64,000 nucleotides of DNA from Tanypteryx hageni (GCA_028673005.1 CM054120.1:69923533-69987532); one strand, 5' to 3'. Counted from the stretch's first letter, positions 12,019 to 23,790 are shown. Numbers and translations are program-made. The notes: generated by a model from the letters alone, not told the origin.

Positions 12019-14935
12019 CAGACAGACCTCGTCATTCACTGCTTCACCTTCTTGTGTTTTACTCTTTTGCACTTCCTCATTTGTGACCAGTTTCCTCTTT
12101 TGTGATAACATATTTTGCTCTTTTCCAGTTAAATTCACAGAAGAGGCTATGCAAAGCTTTATTTCTTCTTTGCAACTACAAATTATAAATAAATGAATCA
12201 TTTGAGTAAAAAAAATCACTTTTTCCCACAGTCCTGAAAGATATTGTTATGATGCTCCAATATTCAATTATATTTAAGTAAGTCTAATGATGTATTATTA
12301 ATTTGCAATTGTGTCTTATTCATACTTATGAATATTTTTCATATGCAATCTTTCCACAATCTTAAGTGTCCCAATATATATAATGTGAAAAGTTTCTATA
12401 TCTTACAAAAACATGGCTGTATTGGCATTACTGCGAAGGAGATTTCTCTTTTTGAGAATAAAAAAGTCCTGAGGGGTTTGACACTTCTCAATCCTCCATT
12501 TCATCCCCATTAGTACGTCTGTTGTCACTTGTGAAAGCACAGCTTTCTGTATTGTGTGTTTTATGTGTTATCATTAACTATTGGCAATTTTAGGAGTAAC
12601 AACTGCAATTAGTGGCCCATCATCTTTTAAACTAAAGGTTGCTCAGAATTTTCAACAACTATTTATAAAATTCAACACTTCTATTGAATTTATAGCGTCT
12701 TTCAAGGGTGTTATGGAAGAGGAAATGCTCAATATGCTAAAAGACAACATAAAGTTATGTCGTCGAGAGGAAAAAAAGCGGTACATTGGATAAATGAAGA
12801 AGCACTGCAAGTGTTTCCCCTATATATAGGCAATAAGGAGTGAATAGGTCCAAAGTTTGCTATGTTAGGAAAGCCAGGACAAAATTCAAAGAACATTTGT
12901 GTTGCTGCACCTTTGGACATTAAATATTCTTTTATGCATCATCACAATAGATTTGATAAAATAGAAAATCTTTTGAGCATATGGATATAGGATATAACAG
13001 AAAAGTATCTACCCAAGAGGACACAAAAAAAAATCAAAATCCTTAGTTTATATGACAGAGTGAAGGGGATAATGCTTTGCAAAGTTTTTCTGCTATTAGG
13101 GGCTGGCTTAAAAATTTTAAGGAATCGTTTTAATTTGAGTAATATTATGTTGTAGGAGGAAACTACATAAGCTGATCAAGAGATAGCTAAAGAATTCCCA
13201 AATGTGATATTGAACCCCATTGTGTCAAAGTATAACAAACCAAAACCAATGTTTAGTTGTGATGAAACCAGTTTGTTTGGAGAAAATTCCAAATAATTCC
13301 TCAATTTCTCAAGAAGAACGCATAGCACCAGGGTTTAAGATTTTTAAAGATCGAATAAAACTACTTTTATGTGGAATTGCCTTGGAATATTTTAAATGTT
13401 AGAAAATCTTTGCTTATCGATCAGAGAATCACCATGATTTTAAAGGAAGCATAAAATCGCAGTTACTTGTATTCTGGAAATCAAATAATAAAACATGGGT
13501 TATTGGTAAACTGTCTGAAGACTCGTTTGGAAATTTTTTCATTCAAAAAAGAAACTGGATCAGAGAGAGTAGAATTTTCCATTTAAATTGCATCACACCC
13601 TTGACAATGGATCAGGACATCCAGTGTCTCTTGCGGAAAACCATCACAATGCTCAATTACTTTTCCGAACGTCAAACATGTGGGCAGTGTGACACCCACT
13701 AGCTCAAGGAATAATTGTAGTTTTCAGAGCCTATATCATCCTGTACTGCTTTAGCCATACCTTGTAGGCAATAGACACTAATCCATTATACGTTGTTCTG
13801 GAGCTATGGAAGTCATACAACATTCTGACAATCATAAAGTCATTAAACAGTCGTGGCACAAAGTAAAAATTCTACTATGAATGACTGCTGGCAAAAACGT
13901 TAACCTGAAGTTGTGCAATTGAAAGCTTTTTTCAGCAAGTTTAGCGAACTTAGCAAGACAATCTAGTTGTTGATAATAGATTGAGGAATAATGCTACGAC
14001 GTTCAGGAGGAGATAGAGAGAGATTTTAATGAACTCTACCAGGAAGAATTAGCTGAAGAACTTGTAGAACTTTTATAGTCAGTTGATATTGAGGAAAAAT
14101 ATGTAGAACATGAGGAAGCAAAATTAACTCTAAGAGAATTATCAGAGATCCTTAAATGGTAAACAAAGTAATAGAAAAGTTAATGGAAATAAATCCATTA
14201 ATGTAAAGGAGAAGAAAATTCAGAAGAAGCATCTATGCTATGTTAGCTCGTTATTGTGGAATTTACAAAAGTTGAAAGTTGAGATGATAGCAGCTTCATA
14301 TAAAAGAATTCTTAAAACCAACACCTCCTTACAAGAGCGACAGCTACCGCTACTCTTCAATATCTCTATCGATACCAACTAATGTTTTTCTGATGTGTCA
14401 TTCATGGTAAGGTGTAAAACTATAATAAAGTTATTCATTATATAAGTTAAATAGGGATTCTCCATTACATTTCTAATTGGAAATTTCTTTTAAAATTATT
14501 CTTTCCATATCTTGTTCATAGGTATTCTCCTTTATATTTAACTCACTCCCTTAGATGCTGTATTTTATTGCATCTTGAATCCGATTTTTACATTTAAACC
14601 TCTAGTTTCCATTATTTGTATCATTAGCCCCTGGGAGAAGCAACCATCACTAATTTCTTTGATTCTACTACACAAATTAAATTATATTTTTTCTTTCACT
14701 TCATCTGCGTATTATTTTATCTTGTTTTGTCTCTCATCTTTCAACTTTCATATTTTTCCATTTCTCCATCTATTCTGCAGTTGCCAATACAGCGAAAAAT
14801 AACACTTTAGTTTGTACTTGTTGCCATGAAAATCAAACCCTGTATTTCACAATGCCTTAATAATTTCTCTTTCGCAGTTTTGCTTTTCACAGAGTTCTAC
14901 AGAATGATAAACTCTGTGAAGACGAGGTCTGTCAG
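12019..14935 (+). mobile_element. Tigger/pogo-type DNA transposon, full length but dead
   Basis: The element starts CAGACAGACCTCGTC at 12019 and ends GACGAGGTCTGTCAG at 14935, an inverted terminal repeat of about 15 bases with one mismatch. It is flanked by TA on both sides (12017-12018 and 14936-14937), the target duplication of pogo/Tc1-mariner elements. The length, about 2.9 kb, suits an autonomous Tigger. Its transposase (12560-14130) is broken. Confidence 0.82.
12560..14130 (+). pseudogene. Tigger/CENP-B-like transposase pseudogene
   Basis: Recognisable in order: IENLLSIWI (about 12967-12993, CENPB-type DNA-binding region), FSCDETSLF (about 13253-13279, first catalytic Asp), ISQEERIAPGFKIFKDRIKL (13303-13362), YRSENHHDFKGSIKSQLLVF (about 13415-13474), DNGSGHPVSLAE (about 13607-13642, second Asp) and LAQGIIVVFRAYI (about 13702-13740). 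This is the usual DNA-binding plus DDE layout of the family, which cuts the transposon from TA targets. Stops and frameshifts separate nearly every block. The copy is matched by an inverted partial copy to its left, so mutations shared by both arms could be separated from later ones. Confidence 0.82.
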
Positions 14936-15069
14936 TACATATAAATGGAACAGAGAATTAAGAACATCTGCATAATGTGAGCAACACATAACAGCATTAT
15001 AACTTGATGGTATAATATTATTATATTTTTTGTTTCTTTGTGTATTTCTGGCTAATAACCATAACTTCT

Positions 15070-15322
15070 CACACACAAATCACAAACACACTAGGGACGA
15101 AGGAAATCCGGTTCTCGCATTAGCCTTCTCTTAATGATGTGCACCAAGGGGGCCAACTGCTTAAAATATTTTCTTAAGGACTGAGCATTGATTTGCTAAG
15201 TCTCCTCAAACCACACAAGTAAGAGATCAGAAATCCCAAGTTGAAAAATCTGACCTCCGCCAGTTTCAAACCTGGGACTGCTGCATGGAAGGCTAATGCT
15301 CTAACCACTCAGCCACTCCCAA
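15070..15322 (-). mobile_element. tRNA-derived SINE
   Basis: On the minus strand the head shows a polymerase III A box, TGGCTGAGTGG (15315-15305), and a B-box-like GGTTTGAAACT (15272-15262), the usual order and about the usual spacing in a tRNA. The flanking bases keep a tRNA-like outline (GGGAGTGGCTGAGTGGTTAG). A tRNA-unrelated body of about 190 bases continues toward 15070. The right flank is a TA-rich run. The parent tRNA is not certain. It would be transcribed by RNA polymerase III and copied by a LINE's reverse transcriptase. Confidence 0.68.
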
Positions 15323-15944
15323 AATATAATTATATTATATATATATAATAGTAAGAACAAACAAAATCAAATCATGAACTAGCTCTTCCCATGCTACAAT
15401 AAATTAGACACTTCTATAGATTAAAAAAAAGCAGCAGAAAATAGTCCCGCTTTGGTAAGTATAATAACAAACAGTAATGCGACGAGCTCACATCAGCAGA
15501 TTAAGAAAATAATATGCCCAATATACATTCAAAATCAGTTTAACAAACACCTTTTCAAAATTAATCCCAAGATGGCAAAATTTAATACTATAGTTTTAAT
15601 ATTAGTTTTCACGTAACAAGGGATCCAGAGCAGGTAGGCTGATAAGAGAAGCCACTGGTTGAGGGCATCAGATAACTGGAAATTTCAGGGTTGTAGCCTT
15701 CCTATATAAGTCTTTAAACCATGAGCCACAAGCTCTGGGTTGCAAACATCCTTGGCGAAAAAACCATGAGTGACAAAACAAAGAGTAACACATGTTAACC
15801 CAATTGCACTTTGGGTGAAATGTCACGTTGGGCAAGATGTGTCAATACAACCCCTCCTCAAAGAAAGCAAAAAGTTTGTGCTGAAATCCTTGTCACTACC
15901 ATAGGTCTGTGCTGCACCATTCTGTCAACCATACTTCCCTGTTG
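15323..15944. other. AT-rich DNA, no gene seen
   Basis: No reading frame, terminal repeat or RNA gene recognised. A short TA-rich run sits at 15325-15350. Confidence 0.45.
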
Positions 15945-16850
15945 GAAATAAATTCAACAGATTTTTAGAGTTATATAAACATAGTGTTATGATAAAAAAT
16001 ACCATGAGTAGCATTTACAAATACTGTATTTACCTGAATCTAAGACAAACTCTCTTTCAGCAGAATGTCATGACAGAAAAAAGATTTAATGACGTAATTT
16101 CTCACTGAATGTATTTTATGTATATTTCGAACACATGTACTCGGTATAGGTATACTATTACATTCATTAATTGAAATGGTTGTTTACAAATTTTTATTTG
16201 AGAAAACAACAATTATTTAAATGCATTTTTAAAAATTAGTACTGTATTAATTTAATTTCAGATAATATACTTGCAATGAAAATTTTCATTAGGTATAATT
16301 ATTTTATCTTATGTATCATTTGTTTAAAAATGCATTGATTAAACAGATAAAAATATGGTTCTATGATAACTCGTTGCAGTCACTTCATTGCATGTCAATT
16401 CACAGAATTAAAAATTTGTTGCACATCAATACATCACACGACAAAATCATCATGCAATGTATTGAAGTGTGATGAGTTTGTTGTGTGCCAAATTGGCATG
16501 CAGTGAATGCACCCATGATGTATTGATGGTATTCAACTTTGTACTCAAATTAAAGATGACCCTCAATTTTTGCAAGCAGAAATTTGGAAAAAATCCCATC
16601 TTGGATTCATGTAAATATGATAATTAATATTAGAATGAGGCAATAAATTCAACAGATTTATAAAGTAATGTAATCATAGTGTTAAGGTTAAAAATTTCAT
16701 GAGTTTCATTTACAAATAATTCATATTAGATTGAGGCAATAAATTGAACAGATCTTCAGAGTAATATAATAATAGTGTTAAGATTAATAATACCATGAGT
16801 AGCATTTACAAATAATTCATATTAGGTTGAGGCTATAAATTGAAAAAATG
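15945..16850 (+). repeat. Tandem repeat of about 97 bases, interrupted by a MITE
   Basis: Units share AATAAATT(C/G)AACAGAT, AGTGTTA, CATGAGT and AGCATTTACAAATA. Units begin near 15945, 16638, 16735 and 16831. The first unit stops at CAAATA (16023) and the array resumes at TAATTAATATTAGA (16621). The DNA between is a MITE, and neighbouring units show the uninterrupted sequence (CAAATAATTCATATTAGA). Confidence 0.75.
16024..16620. mobile_element. TA-target MITE (Tc1/mariner-like)
   Basis: The left end CTGTATTTACCTGAATCTAAG and the right end, whose complement reads TCATATTTACATGAATCCAAG, form an inverted terminal repeat of about 21 bases. TA occurs on both sides (16022-16023, 16621-16622). The tandem repeat supplies the empty site. 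No transposase is encoded, so the element would depend on a related enzyme elsewhere. Confidence 0.75.
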
Positions 16851-17105
16851 GAATGGAGATCGAGGTGTAAGTCGACTATTGCGAGCACTTTTACGTCACT
16901 CTCGTGAACAGTGTCCCCTCTTATTGCAAAAACCAACATAGGAAAAAGCAAGCTCAACATAAGGTACAGGATAGTAATTATATTCCACCCTTTTATTAAG
17001 TTTGCGATAATACATTAAGCCATCCTGACCATCTCTCTTTGAGATGAGAAAGACTGGGCTAGCAAACGAGAGTTCAATTCCTTGATTACCAATTATCCAA
17101 TAGTG
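16850..17105 (-). pseudogene. Ty3/gypsy reverse transcriptase fragment (downstream part)
   Basis: The minus strand reads GIELSFASPVFLISKRDG (about 17082-17029), MYYRKLNKRVEYNYYPVPYVE. This is the N-terminal reverse transcriptase block of Ty3/gypsy elements (family pattern S-P-[FW]-A-S-P-V-x-L-[IV]-x-K-K-D-G, then YRKLN). The frame is lost downstream near 16850, where the tandem repeat begins. Upstream, coding stops at 17105 and resumes at 22108, beyond a 5.0 kb insertion. The catalytic YxDD motif is not present. It is a dead fragment. Confidence 0.82.
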
Positions 17106-17252
17106 TAGTGATGGTGAACCTTTTCTAGCTTGCATGCTACAATTACCTTAATAAGAGAAAATATGCCTCTTTGCATGCCAGTATCTTAAAAAAATCTTGT
17201 CTATTCATAAAATATAGCATATGGTATGTCTTTTCCCACACAGGAAGAAATG

Positions 17253-17748
17253 TAGGTATTTTGGCATTTCATAAGCACCACCTCCACAGCGCCTAACTAG
17301 GGGTGAGAAATAGAACTACCAGGTGCTGAATGTGGCGAGATTTAGAATTATGTGGAGCAGTACTCCATTGGAACTCGGCTGGACCAGTGAAGGGAAATTT
17401 GAACATGTAACGAAATTTTACTCATCCCCACCAGGTTGGGTAAATTGGTGGAAGTGTTTTTCATTCCTCCTCATGTTCACTGTGTTCAGAGGTGTCTCCA
17501 TTCAAAGAAAAAAAAGGGACACCATTATAAATGAGGAAAGAAAAACACTTCCACCAACTTACCCAACCCGATGGGGACGAGTAAAATTTCGTTACATGTT
17601 CAAATTTTCCTTCTCTGTCCCAATCAAGTTCCAATGGAGTACTGCTCCATGCAATTCCAAATCTCGCCACATTCAGCGCCTTGCAATTCCATGTTTTGCC
17701 CCTAGTGGTGCTGCAGTGGTGATGCCCATGAAATGCCAAAATACCTAA
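17253..17748. repeat. Long palindromic MITE (arms about 225 bases)
   Basis: TAGGTATTTTGGCATTTCA at 17253 is the exact complement of TGAAATGCCAAAATACCTA ending at 17748. The inverted match runs inward for over 200 bases on each side (about 17253-17480 and 17535-17748), broken by small gaps, leaving a short loop. Frames read through the two arms give near-identical peptides (for example FEHVTKFYSSP on both strands), which is a result of the palindrome and not evidence of a gene. A transcript across it would fold into one long hairpin. Confidence 0.88.
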
Positions 17749-18629
17749 ATATATAGCAAATAATTGAAATGATATATTAAAAATATATTAAAAAATATAT
17801 TAAAAATAAAGTAAGAAATAGTTTTTTGTTTTTTATCGAATTATTTGTGTGAATCTTGCATCTTCAAGACTTCACAAATAATATTAAATGCAAATGAAAA
17901 ATAGGGTCCATAAACGGACAATGCTATCTTTGGTGGAGGTGGCAAGTTCTATTTATAAGAAAAAAATTAGTTAGGTATCTCATGAAAAATCGTTATACAT
18001 AAAAACAATTTAATAAATGAGGTAAATGAACCAATAGAGAAGATGTATGACATGAACAGAGTTATCCATGGCATCAACTTCCATTTGTCAAATTCCAGTT
18101 AAAAACTTATCGGATATTAAGGATATAATAAAAATGTGAGGTACTAAATTTTGTCATGATGACAGGACAGATTGGGCTGCCAGGATATGGCACAATCCCG
18201 GTGGGCCAATGACACATTTGGGATGGTTCCTTCTTGGGTCAAGATGTTTTATTCCCAAACTAAAGATTTTAGATTTTCACATGCATCTGTATAAAGGTAA
18301 TCTAGGCATCATTACACAAAACACAGTATGCTTTATTGTTCTTTTCAATCAAGCCATATCTTTCAGTCCACCAATTCTGAAAAATCCTTACCCTTCCCAC
18401 CAGAAAATTGTTTTTTTTTATTCTTCGACTCTGCCATTATTCAAGGGTAAAAATTTAAACCAATATTAACTGTTATTTCCAAAAACAAAAATAACATAAA
18501 TTCATCTGAAAATGCTTCAAGTCATCTGGTGATTTCCAAGCACTTGTAAACATCTCCTTCATGCACTATTCAGCCAAGTTTTACTGACAAAGTTAACTGC
18601 CGGTCAATTAGAACCCGATATTCAATTTA
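17749..18629. other. AT-rich DNA inside the hAT insertion, no gene seen
   Basis: Nothing could be recognised. It begins with a short run of TATTAAAAA-type repeats and may be original internal sequence of the hAT element. Confidence 0.4.
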
Positions 18630-20640
18630 CCGTATTTCTCGGCATCTAAGATGCATATTTTTCCAGAAAAATTATTCCCAAAATCAGCCTTAGTTTATAT
18701 GCTGAAGGTAAAATGCTGCTCTCAATACTGACAATATCAAGCATGGAATAATTGGCAGTTATTCATCCTAAAAACAATAAAATATACATTATTAATAATT
18801 TCTTAATATATACCATAATACCTTATGCAAAGTGAATTCCAAAGATGCATTTTTATTATTATGCTATAATACATGTCCTCTCACAGTGATTACCATTTTG
18901 ATGAGTTTGCGATGTTTTTGTTCCTAATGAACCCATTGAATAGCTTGATTAATGCCATGGAACAATAGAATTCATGTAGATACCATTAATATTTTATATG
19001 TATTTAGGTCAAATGACATTACGTGTATTGAGATCGCAATGGCTACAAAAGTGAAAAGAAATGCCTATGCTAATACTTATAAGCTTCTGCGGATTGAATA
19101 CCCCAGCAAATACCAAGATATTTTACCTATACTCCAGACCAAGTGGGGTACAAATGTACCCCTGATATTTTTTAGAATGACTTATTGTTTATTTCATATA
19201 ATTACGTTGTATACACATGGAATGGATGCTGTTACATTTGTAAATATAATTAAATTAAATTAAAATGTATATAGATATATTTATGAATATTTTTTCGTAA
19301 TCATATAAAGACTTTCAAAGTCACTGTGTCAAAATTTTTTCAATGTATTCTATCAATATTTATAACCCATAGTATTCTAAGTCATAACTCGTATTGTACA
19401 AAAATTCACACAAGATGCTTATTACATGCATAGAAATAGTACAAACATGAGTTATTAATTTTTAGAAACTTGAAATCCATTATCAAAATGTCTCCATATG
19501 TGCCTCATTTGGATTCCCCAACATAGTGAACAGATCTAACACTTCTTTGAATGTTCAGTGCATACAAATTTGCCACACATGAAGCACCTCACCCTTGATT
19601 TCCTATATTTTTTTCTCTTACACAGGCCTCACCTTCCAATCTGGTGATTTTGAATATATTCTCTGTTAGTAACATCAATTTCCTGTGCAACTTCCAACAT
19701 GTGCTTTAAAACACACCTCGGGATTCTTTGAGCTATTCGTAAAATATTTTCTTTTACTAATGTTGGTGACATCTAGTTACTCTAAATGCATTAAGCAATA
19801 TAAAGAGAAAAAATATCAAATTTATGACTGTAAAATGTAAAGAAGAGCCTGTTTCCTCATCGTGTGATAAAGGTAACACTAAGTACCAAGCGGGGTACAC
19901 ATGTGTCCCAGAGTAGTTTTTTATTCCTAATTATGGAACTTGAGTAAGAAAATATTTGACAATATATATTCATTAATATATGAGTTACAATAACATGTAA
20001 TGTGGATATTGTCAGGATTTAAATATATAAACAGTAGCCATAAATACCTTCATGGAGTACAGGTATACCCCACTTGGTATTAGCAGGGATATGCAAAAGG
20101 AAGGAAGTGATGGATAGTAGAATAGAGGTAGTTTGGTATTGCTGTATCGATCAATATCGTTATGTATGAGGCAAAAAGAGTTGCAGAAGGAAAAGGACTA
20201 GTTGAGCGTATGTATAGTTATTACATATGCATTCAATTTATTATTTATCCCATTATATTATAATATCACATGAACTCAAGTTTAAGTAAGTACTATCGGT
20301 ATAGGGTATCTATATGTGCGATGTGTGTGGCGCACTCCGACAGCTATAAATAATACAACTGCCGGGTTTACGCAAGGTACATTTAACTATAGAAGTCTTG
20401 AAGCAATTATTTATGTTTTAAATCATCCCTATTTATTTTACGAATGTTATATTTAACTTTTATCATGATGGAATATTTTCTGTAAATGTTGCCGAATACG
20501 GACTTTATCATGGCTGGAAATGATACATGGCATGGCCCTCTGTAAATGCCTTGGTAAACCATAATACATTTTCCTGAAAAATCTAAAAAACCTGGGGTGT
20601 GTCTTACATCCCAGTGTGTCTTATATGCTGCAAAATATGG
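18630..20640. mobile_element. TA-target MITE with a nested piggyBac-like insertion
   Basis: The left end CCGTATTTCTCGGCATCTAA and the right end, whose complement is CCATATTTTGCAGCATATAA, are inverted repeats of about 20 bases, with TA on each side (18628-18629 and 20641-20642). MITEs with ends like CCGTATTTTCCGGCATATAAG are a common Tc1/mariner-related type. The large span, about 2 kb, is partly explained by the piggyBac remnant at about 19100-20094. Confidence 0.68.
19100..20094 (-). mobile_element. piggyBac-like element remnant with Cys-rich tail
   Basis: The left end CCCCAGCAAATACCAAG and the right end, whose complement is CCCTGCTAATACCAAG, are similar, and each is followed by a motif related to AAGTGGGGTACANATGTACC, an internal palindrome. 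A further copy of the motif lies at about 19884. On the minus strand near 19610-19530 a frame reads VRCFMCGKFVCTEHSKKC, stop, ICSLC, which resembles the Cys/His tail of piggyBac transposases. No clean TTAA pair is visible at the ends. Identification rests on the Cys-rich tail and the end structure. Confidence 0.5.
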
Positions 20641-21029
20641 TATTTAATTTCACTTCAAATTTAAGCTTTTAGAAATCTCAAATTCCTCATATTTTCAATC
20701 ACCAATACCCGCAACCAGTAAGTTGTCTTCATAAGGGTCCCGATTAACCTGCTATAGAGCGGGGATAAATATTCCCTTCAAATACAAACAAAACCTTTTA
20801 ACGATACTTAAGTTATTATGTTGATGTTCAAGTTATTATGTCGTAAGTATATTTGAAATGGGTGATTGGTGAATTGTTCCCTAAACAGGCCTCAATTTTT
20901 CATCATGTTCCATTATTTCAGGCACACTAAGATGCTTCAGTCTGCATATCAGTCAAGATATGTGAACGAATAAATGTAAACACTTAGATAGCAGGTCTGA
21001 AGAATGAGAAAAGAGATGGTACAGTTATA

Positions 21030-21830
21030 TTATGATTTGGGGGGGGGGGGCAATTTTAGCCCTTATAATGAACAAACAGATTTTAGATAAACTAGCCTAT
21101 GTTAATGAACAAGCTTATGATTATGTCAAAGATTTTGGTCTAATAGTAACAAATGGTCAAAAAAGTTCGAAATGTGACTCAAAGATGAATATAAAAATAA
21201 ACAAAGTAAGACATGGGGTGAATGGAAGATGGCAATGTAATGCAAGAATGTGTCTCTATTCTGTTTCTATTTTGAAAAATTAGTTCTTTGGTGTAGGAAA
21301 TTTAGCATTACAAGCTGTCTTTGATTTAATATGGTCGTATGGAGATAGGAAAACTCAGCAAGGGGCATTGAATGAATCTAATGTATCTATAAGCACAATT
21401 AATGATTATTTCCAATTGTTTAATAGGATTTTAGGAGGCAATCCAAATTTAAATTTTGAACAAATGGGAGGTAAAGATAGTAAATTGAAGCTGATGAGAG
21501 ACTCAAAAAAATGAGATAGGTCATATTTTGGTTTGTCAGCAATACTGGGTTCTGAGGCTAATTTGTCGGCAAACAAAACAAGTAAGGTTAAAACTAACAG
21601 AAAATCGCCACAGTGATGCCATAAATGAGTTTGTTCTTGGCCACGTTCAGGTAGGTAGTAAAATGTATACAGATGATATTAATCATAACGTAGAATTTGT
21701 AGGTGTCAACAATCCAAAAATTCACACATAAAATTGAAAGGTATTGGAGGTCCCTAAAAAAGATTTTGCCAACTAATATTAGATTCTGAGATTTTGCCAA
21801 GAAATTGAAAGAATCTGAAATTTTACATAA
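21030..21830 (+). pseudogene. Merlin (IS1016/ISXO2-like) transposase pseudogene
   Basis: Frames along the plus strand read VRHGVNGRWQCNARMC (about 21208-21255, Zn-binding region before the core), VCQQYWVLRLICRQTKQVRL (21531-21590), LTENRHSDAINEFVLGHVQVG (about 21594-21655), MYTDDINHNVEFVGV and, after a stop, KIERYWRSLKKILP (about 21735-21775). The order of Q-Y-W-V-L-G-like, Y-T-D and I-E-x-x-W-R-x-L-K-K matches the DDE domain of ISXO2-like transposases used by eukaryotic Merlin elements. Several stops and shifts break it. A run of ten G at about 21040-21049 precedes the first frame. Terminal repeats were not identified. Confidence 0.72.
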
Positions 21831-22107
21831 AAAACATCCAAACGTTATGCATTGTTAATTTATGCTATAAAAAATTTTCAGTTTTATATTTTTTTATTAA
21901 AAAATTTCCCCAAAATTATAATATAGCCAATGGTATCTCTTGTAAACAAATCATCTCTTTTGAATCATTTTAATAACCACATTTATTATATTTCTGGGGT
22001 AATTTTTGTCATGTTGCTGTATTAGCGAGTGGCACATTTTATTTCTTATTCTATTTTGTGATGTGCCAACCCAAATCATCCCATATGTTATAGATTCACC
22101 ATCACTA

Positions 22108-22900
22108 AAATAGTGTAATCAGCTTCTGCTTCATTGACTCCAGTTTAGGAGGAGGCAATTCGTTCAGATGTGAGCAAATTGGTGTGAGATTAGTAAAATC
22201 AATAACATATTCCATTAAGGTTGCCTGCCCCGATTTGTAGGTAATGACATCTGAAAATCATGAAAAGAGAAAAAAATAGCTTTATGTTCTTCCTCCTGAA
22301 GGTGAGGGAATTCCAAATGCCTGTTGAGTGATTCTCTTTCAGCCTGGTTGAGAAAGTTTGGGTCAGGTCAAACCCTTTTGCCAACAGTATACAAGCAAGC
22401 TTGAGTCAAAAAGGGCAAGGACAGCAGAGGATCAAGAGAAAGTTGCTGAATGGTGACAACTATCAATTACCATTGAGGATTTTAGAATGAAATCATGGCC
22501 CAGGATAGAGGGAATTGGTAAATTGGCAAGATGAAACCATTGCCTCCAGGAAAATATATGAATTTAAATGTTGTTCTAAACCCTGGTGTCAAACACACTG
22601 AGACACGAGACACCTTCACTCTGTGAAACATTCCTCCAGCAGGTAAGACTTTCCCAACATTTTTAAACTATCCCATTCTCTACAATCAATTAGAGAAATT
22701 GATAATACTATGTCAAGAGCTGACCACCACTATGAATTAATGTACCCCAAGCAGTGAGGTTTTGGTATATGTACTCTTCGCAGTTGATGAATGAATGGCC
22801 TGATGAATCACATGAGTTACACTGAGGGCATTGAGTATCACTATGAATGGGATGAGAGGTAATCTTACCATAGTTCTGGAAAACTGATGATGCCAAAACA
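22108..22900 (-). pseudogene. Ty3/gypsy gag zinc knuckle, protease and pre-RT region
   Basis: Reading leftward, CNSCDSSGHSFINC (about 22812-22771) is a perfect CX2CX4HX4C retroviral-type zinc knuckle, the gag nucleocapsid signature. Near 22510-22466 ILGHDFILKSSMVID fits the C-terminal end of gypsy aspartyl proteases (I-L-G-x-D-F). LPPPKLESMKQKLITL (about 22160-22116) is the lead-in to reverse transcriptase, which continues at 17105 beyond the hAT insertion. The order gag, protease, RT is that of Ty3/gypsy. Many stops and shifts are present. The upstream end near 22900 abuts another hAT. Confidence 0.66.
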
Positions 22901-23275
22901 CTAGAGAAGAGGTCGGCAACATGGCGACCATGGGTGCCATGGCACCCGCAAGACATTTGTGTGTCGCCCGCCAGCCAAAAAGAGAGCTCAAGTTAAACAA
23001 TTACAAAAAACTCTCAAAAGACCAATAAGTTGCTGAACAAGATGAAGAATAGAACTTTGTAACCAACATCTTAATGCAACATCACACCAAGCCAAATCGT
23101 ATGTCTGTTACAAAATAACATTGTCAAGGTCAGGACTTACAAGCAAACAGAATGGGGACATACATTGTTGGATAAAGACAATGTTGTCATTAACAGAGTT
23201 CTTTTCATAATGACTCCTCCATTACCCCTCTCTTGTTTATCCACATCACTTTCCCTTCTCCCTACCCTGCCCTAG

Positions 23276-23283
23276 TATAAATA
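23276..23283 (+). promoter_or_regulatory. Candidate TATA box of the hAT element
   Basis: TATAAATA lies about 685 bases before the first transposase ATG (23966) in a less AT-rich stretch, so it stands out. It may drive the element's transcript, with the tandem repeats in the 5' leader. Chance occurrence is possible in AT-rich DNA. Confidence 0.35.
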
Positions 23284-23600
23284 CATCGTTCACAGCCTGA
23301 GATTACTCGCCAAGAGTAGGAGAAGCCGCTATCATGTTTGTGTGATCGCCATGCTTGTGCTAACAATTCATACAAATGTTCTCGTACGAACTGTACAAAA
23401 AGATAGGGAATTCTCCGCCCCTAGTTTATGCTAGGTGAAGGTGTCCTGTCGCCTTCAATCAGTATTATGGGTGCAAGGCTAACTGAGACCCTTGTTCTCA
23501 ACCTGTTGTGTACTATAGCTCCGTTAGCAGGTTCAGGCTATTTGGAGGTAGACACTCGATACGGGAAAGCTATTTCCCTATGTCGCATGAAACTCCCAAG

Positions 23601-23790
23601 TTCTTGTCAAAAGTCATTGGTTTCGGAGTTCTGTCCTCCATCTTGTAGCATAACTTGCCTCAAGTTCTTGTCAAAAGTTCTTGGTTTCAGAGTTCTTTCC
23701 TCCGTCTTGAAGCATATCTTGGCTCGAGTTATTGTTGTGAGTCGTTGGTTTTGGAGTTCTGTTCTTTGCTTAGTATACAAAGTACAGGGT
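23601..23790 (+). repeat. Three-unit 64-bp tandem repeat in hAT leader
   Basis: Units start at 23601, 23665 and 23729. They share TTCTTGTCAAAAGT, TTGGTTT and GGAGTTCTGTCCTCC with increasing divergence. An open frame of 148 codons crosses the array but matches no known protein and is read as chance. Confidence 0.75.

Larger units (their letters stand above)
17106..22107. mobile_element. hAT-type element (5.0 kb) inserted in gypsy reverse transcriptase
   Basis: The two ends are perfect inverted repeats, TAGTGATGGTGAA at 17106 and TTCACCATCACTA ending at 22107. Flanking 8-base sequences are CAATAGTG (17098-17105) and AAATAGTG (22108-22115), a hAT-style duplication with one mismatch. The host sequence makes sense when the insertion is removed: the gypsy frame on the minus strand runs from LPPPKLESMKQKLITL into the GIELSFASPVF block, apart from a small shift at the join. 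Inside are a palindromic MITE, a TA-MITE carrying a piggyBac, and a Merlin pseudogene. No hAT transposase was recognised, so the core is probably a non-autonomous hAT swollen by later insertions. Confidence 0.8.

Noticed and set aside
15945..16850. CRISPR-like array
   Set aside because: The units are contiguous imperfect tandem repeats of about 97 bases without unique spacers, in eukaryotic transposon-rich DNA.
17323..17748. Two overlapping frames on opposite strands giving similar peptides
   Set aside because: Consequence of the palindrome and not a conserved protein.
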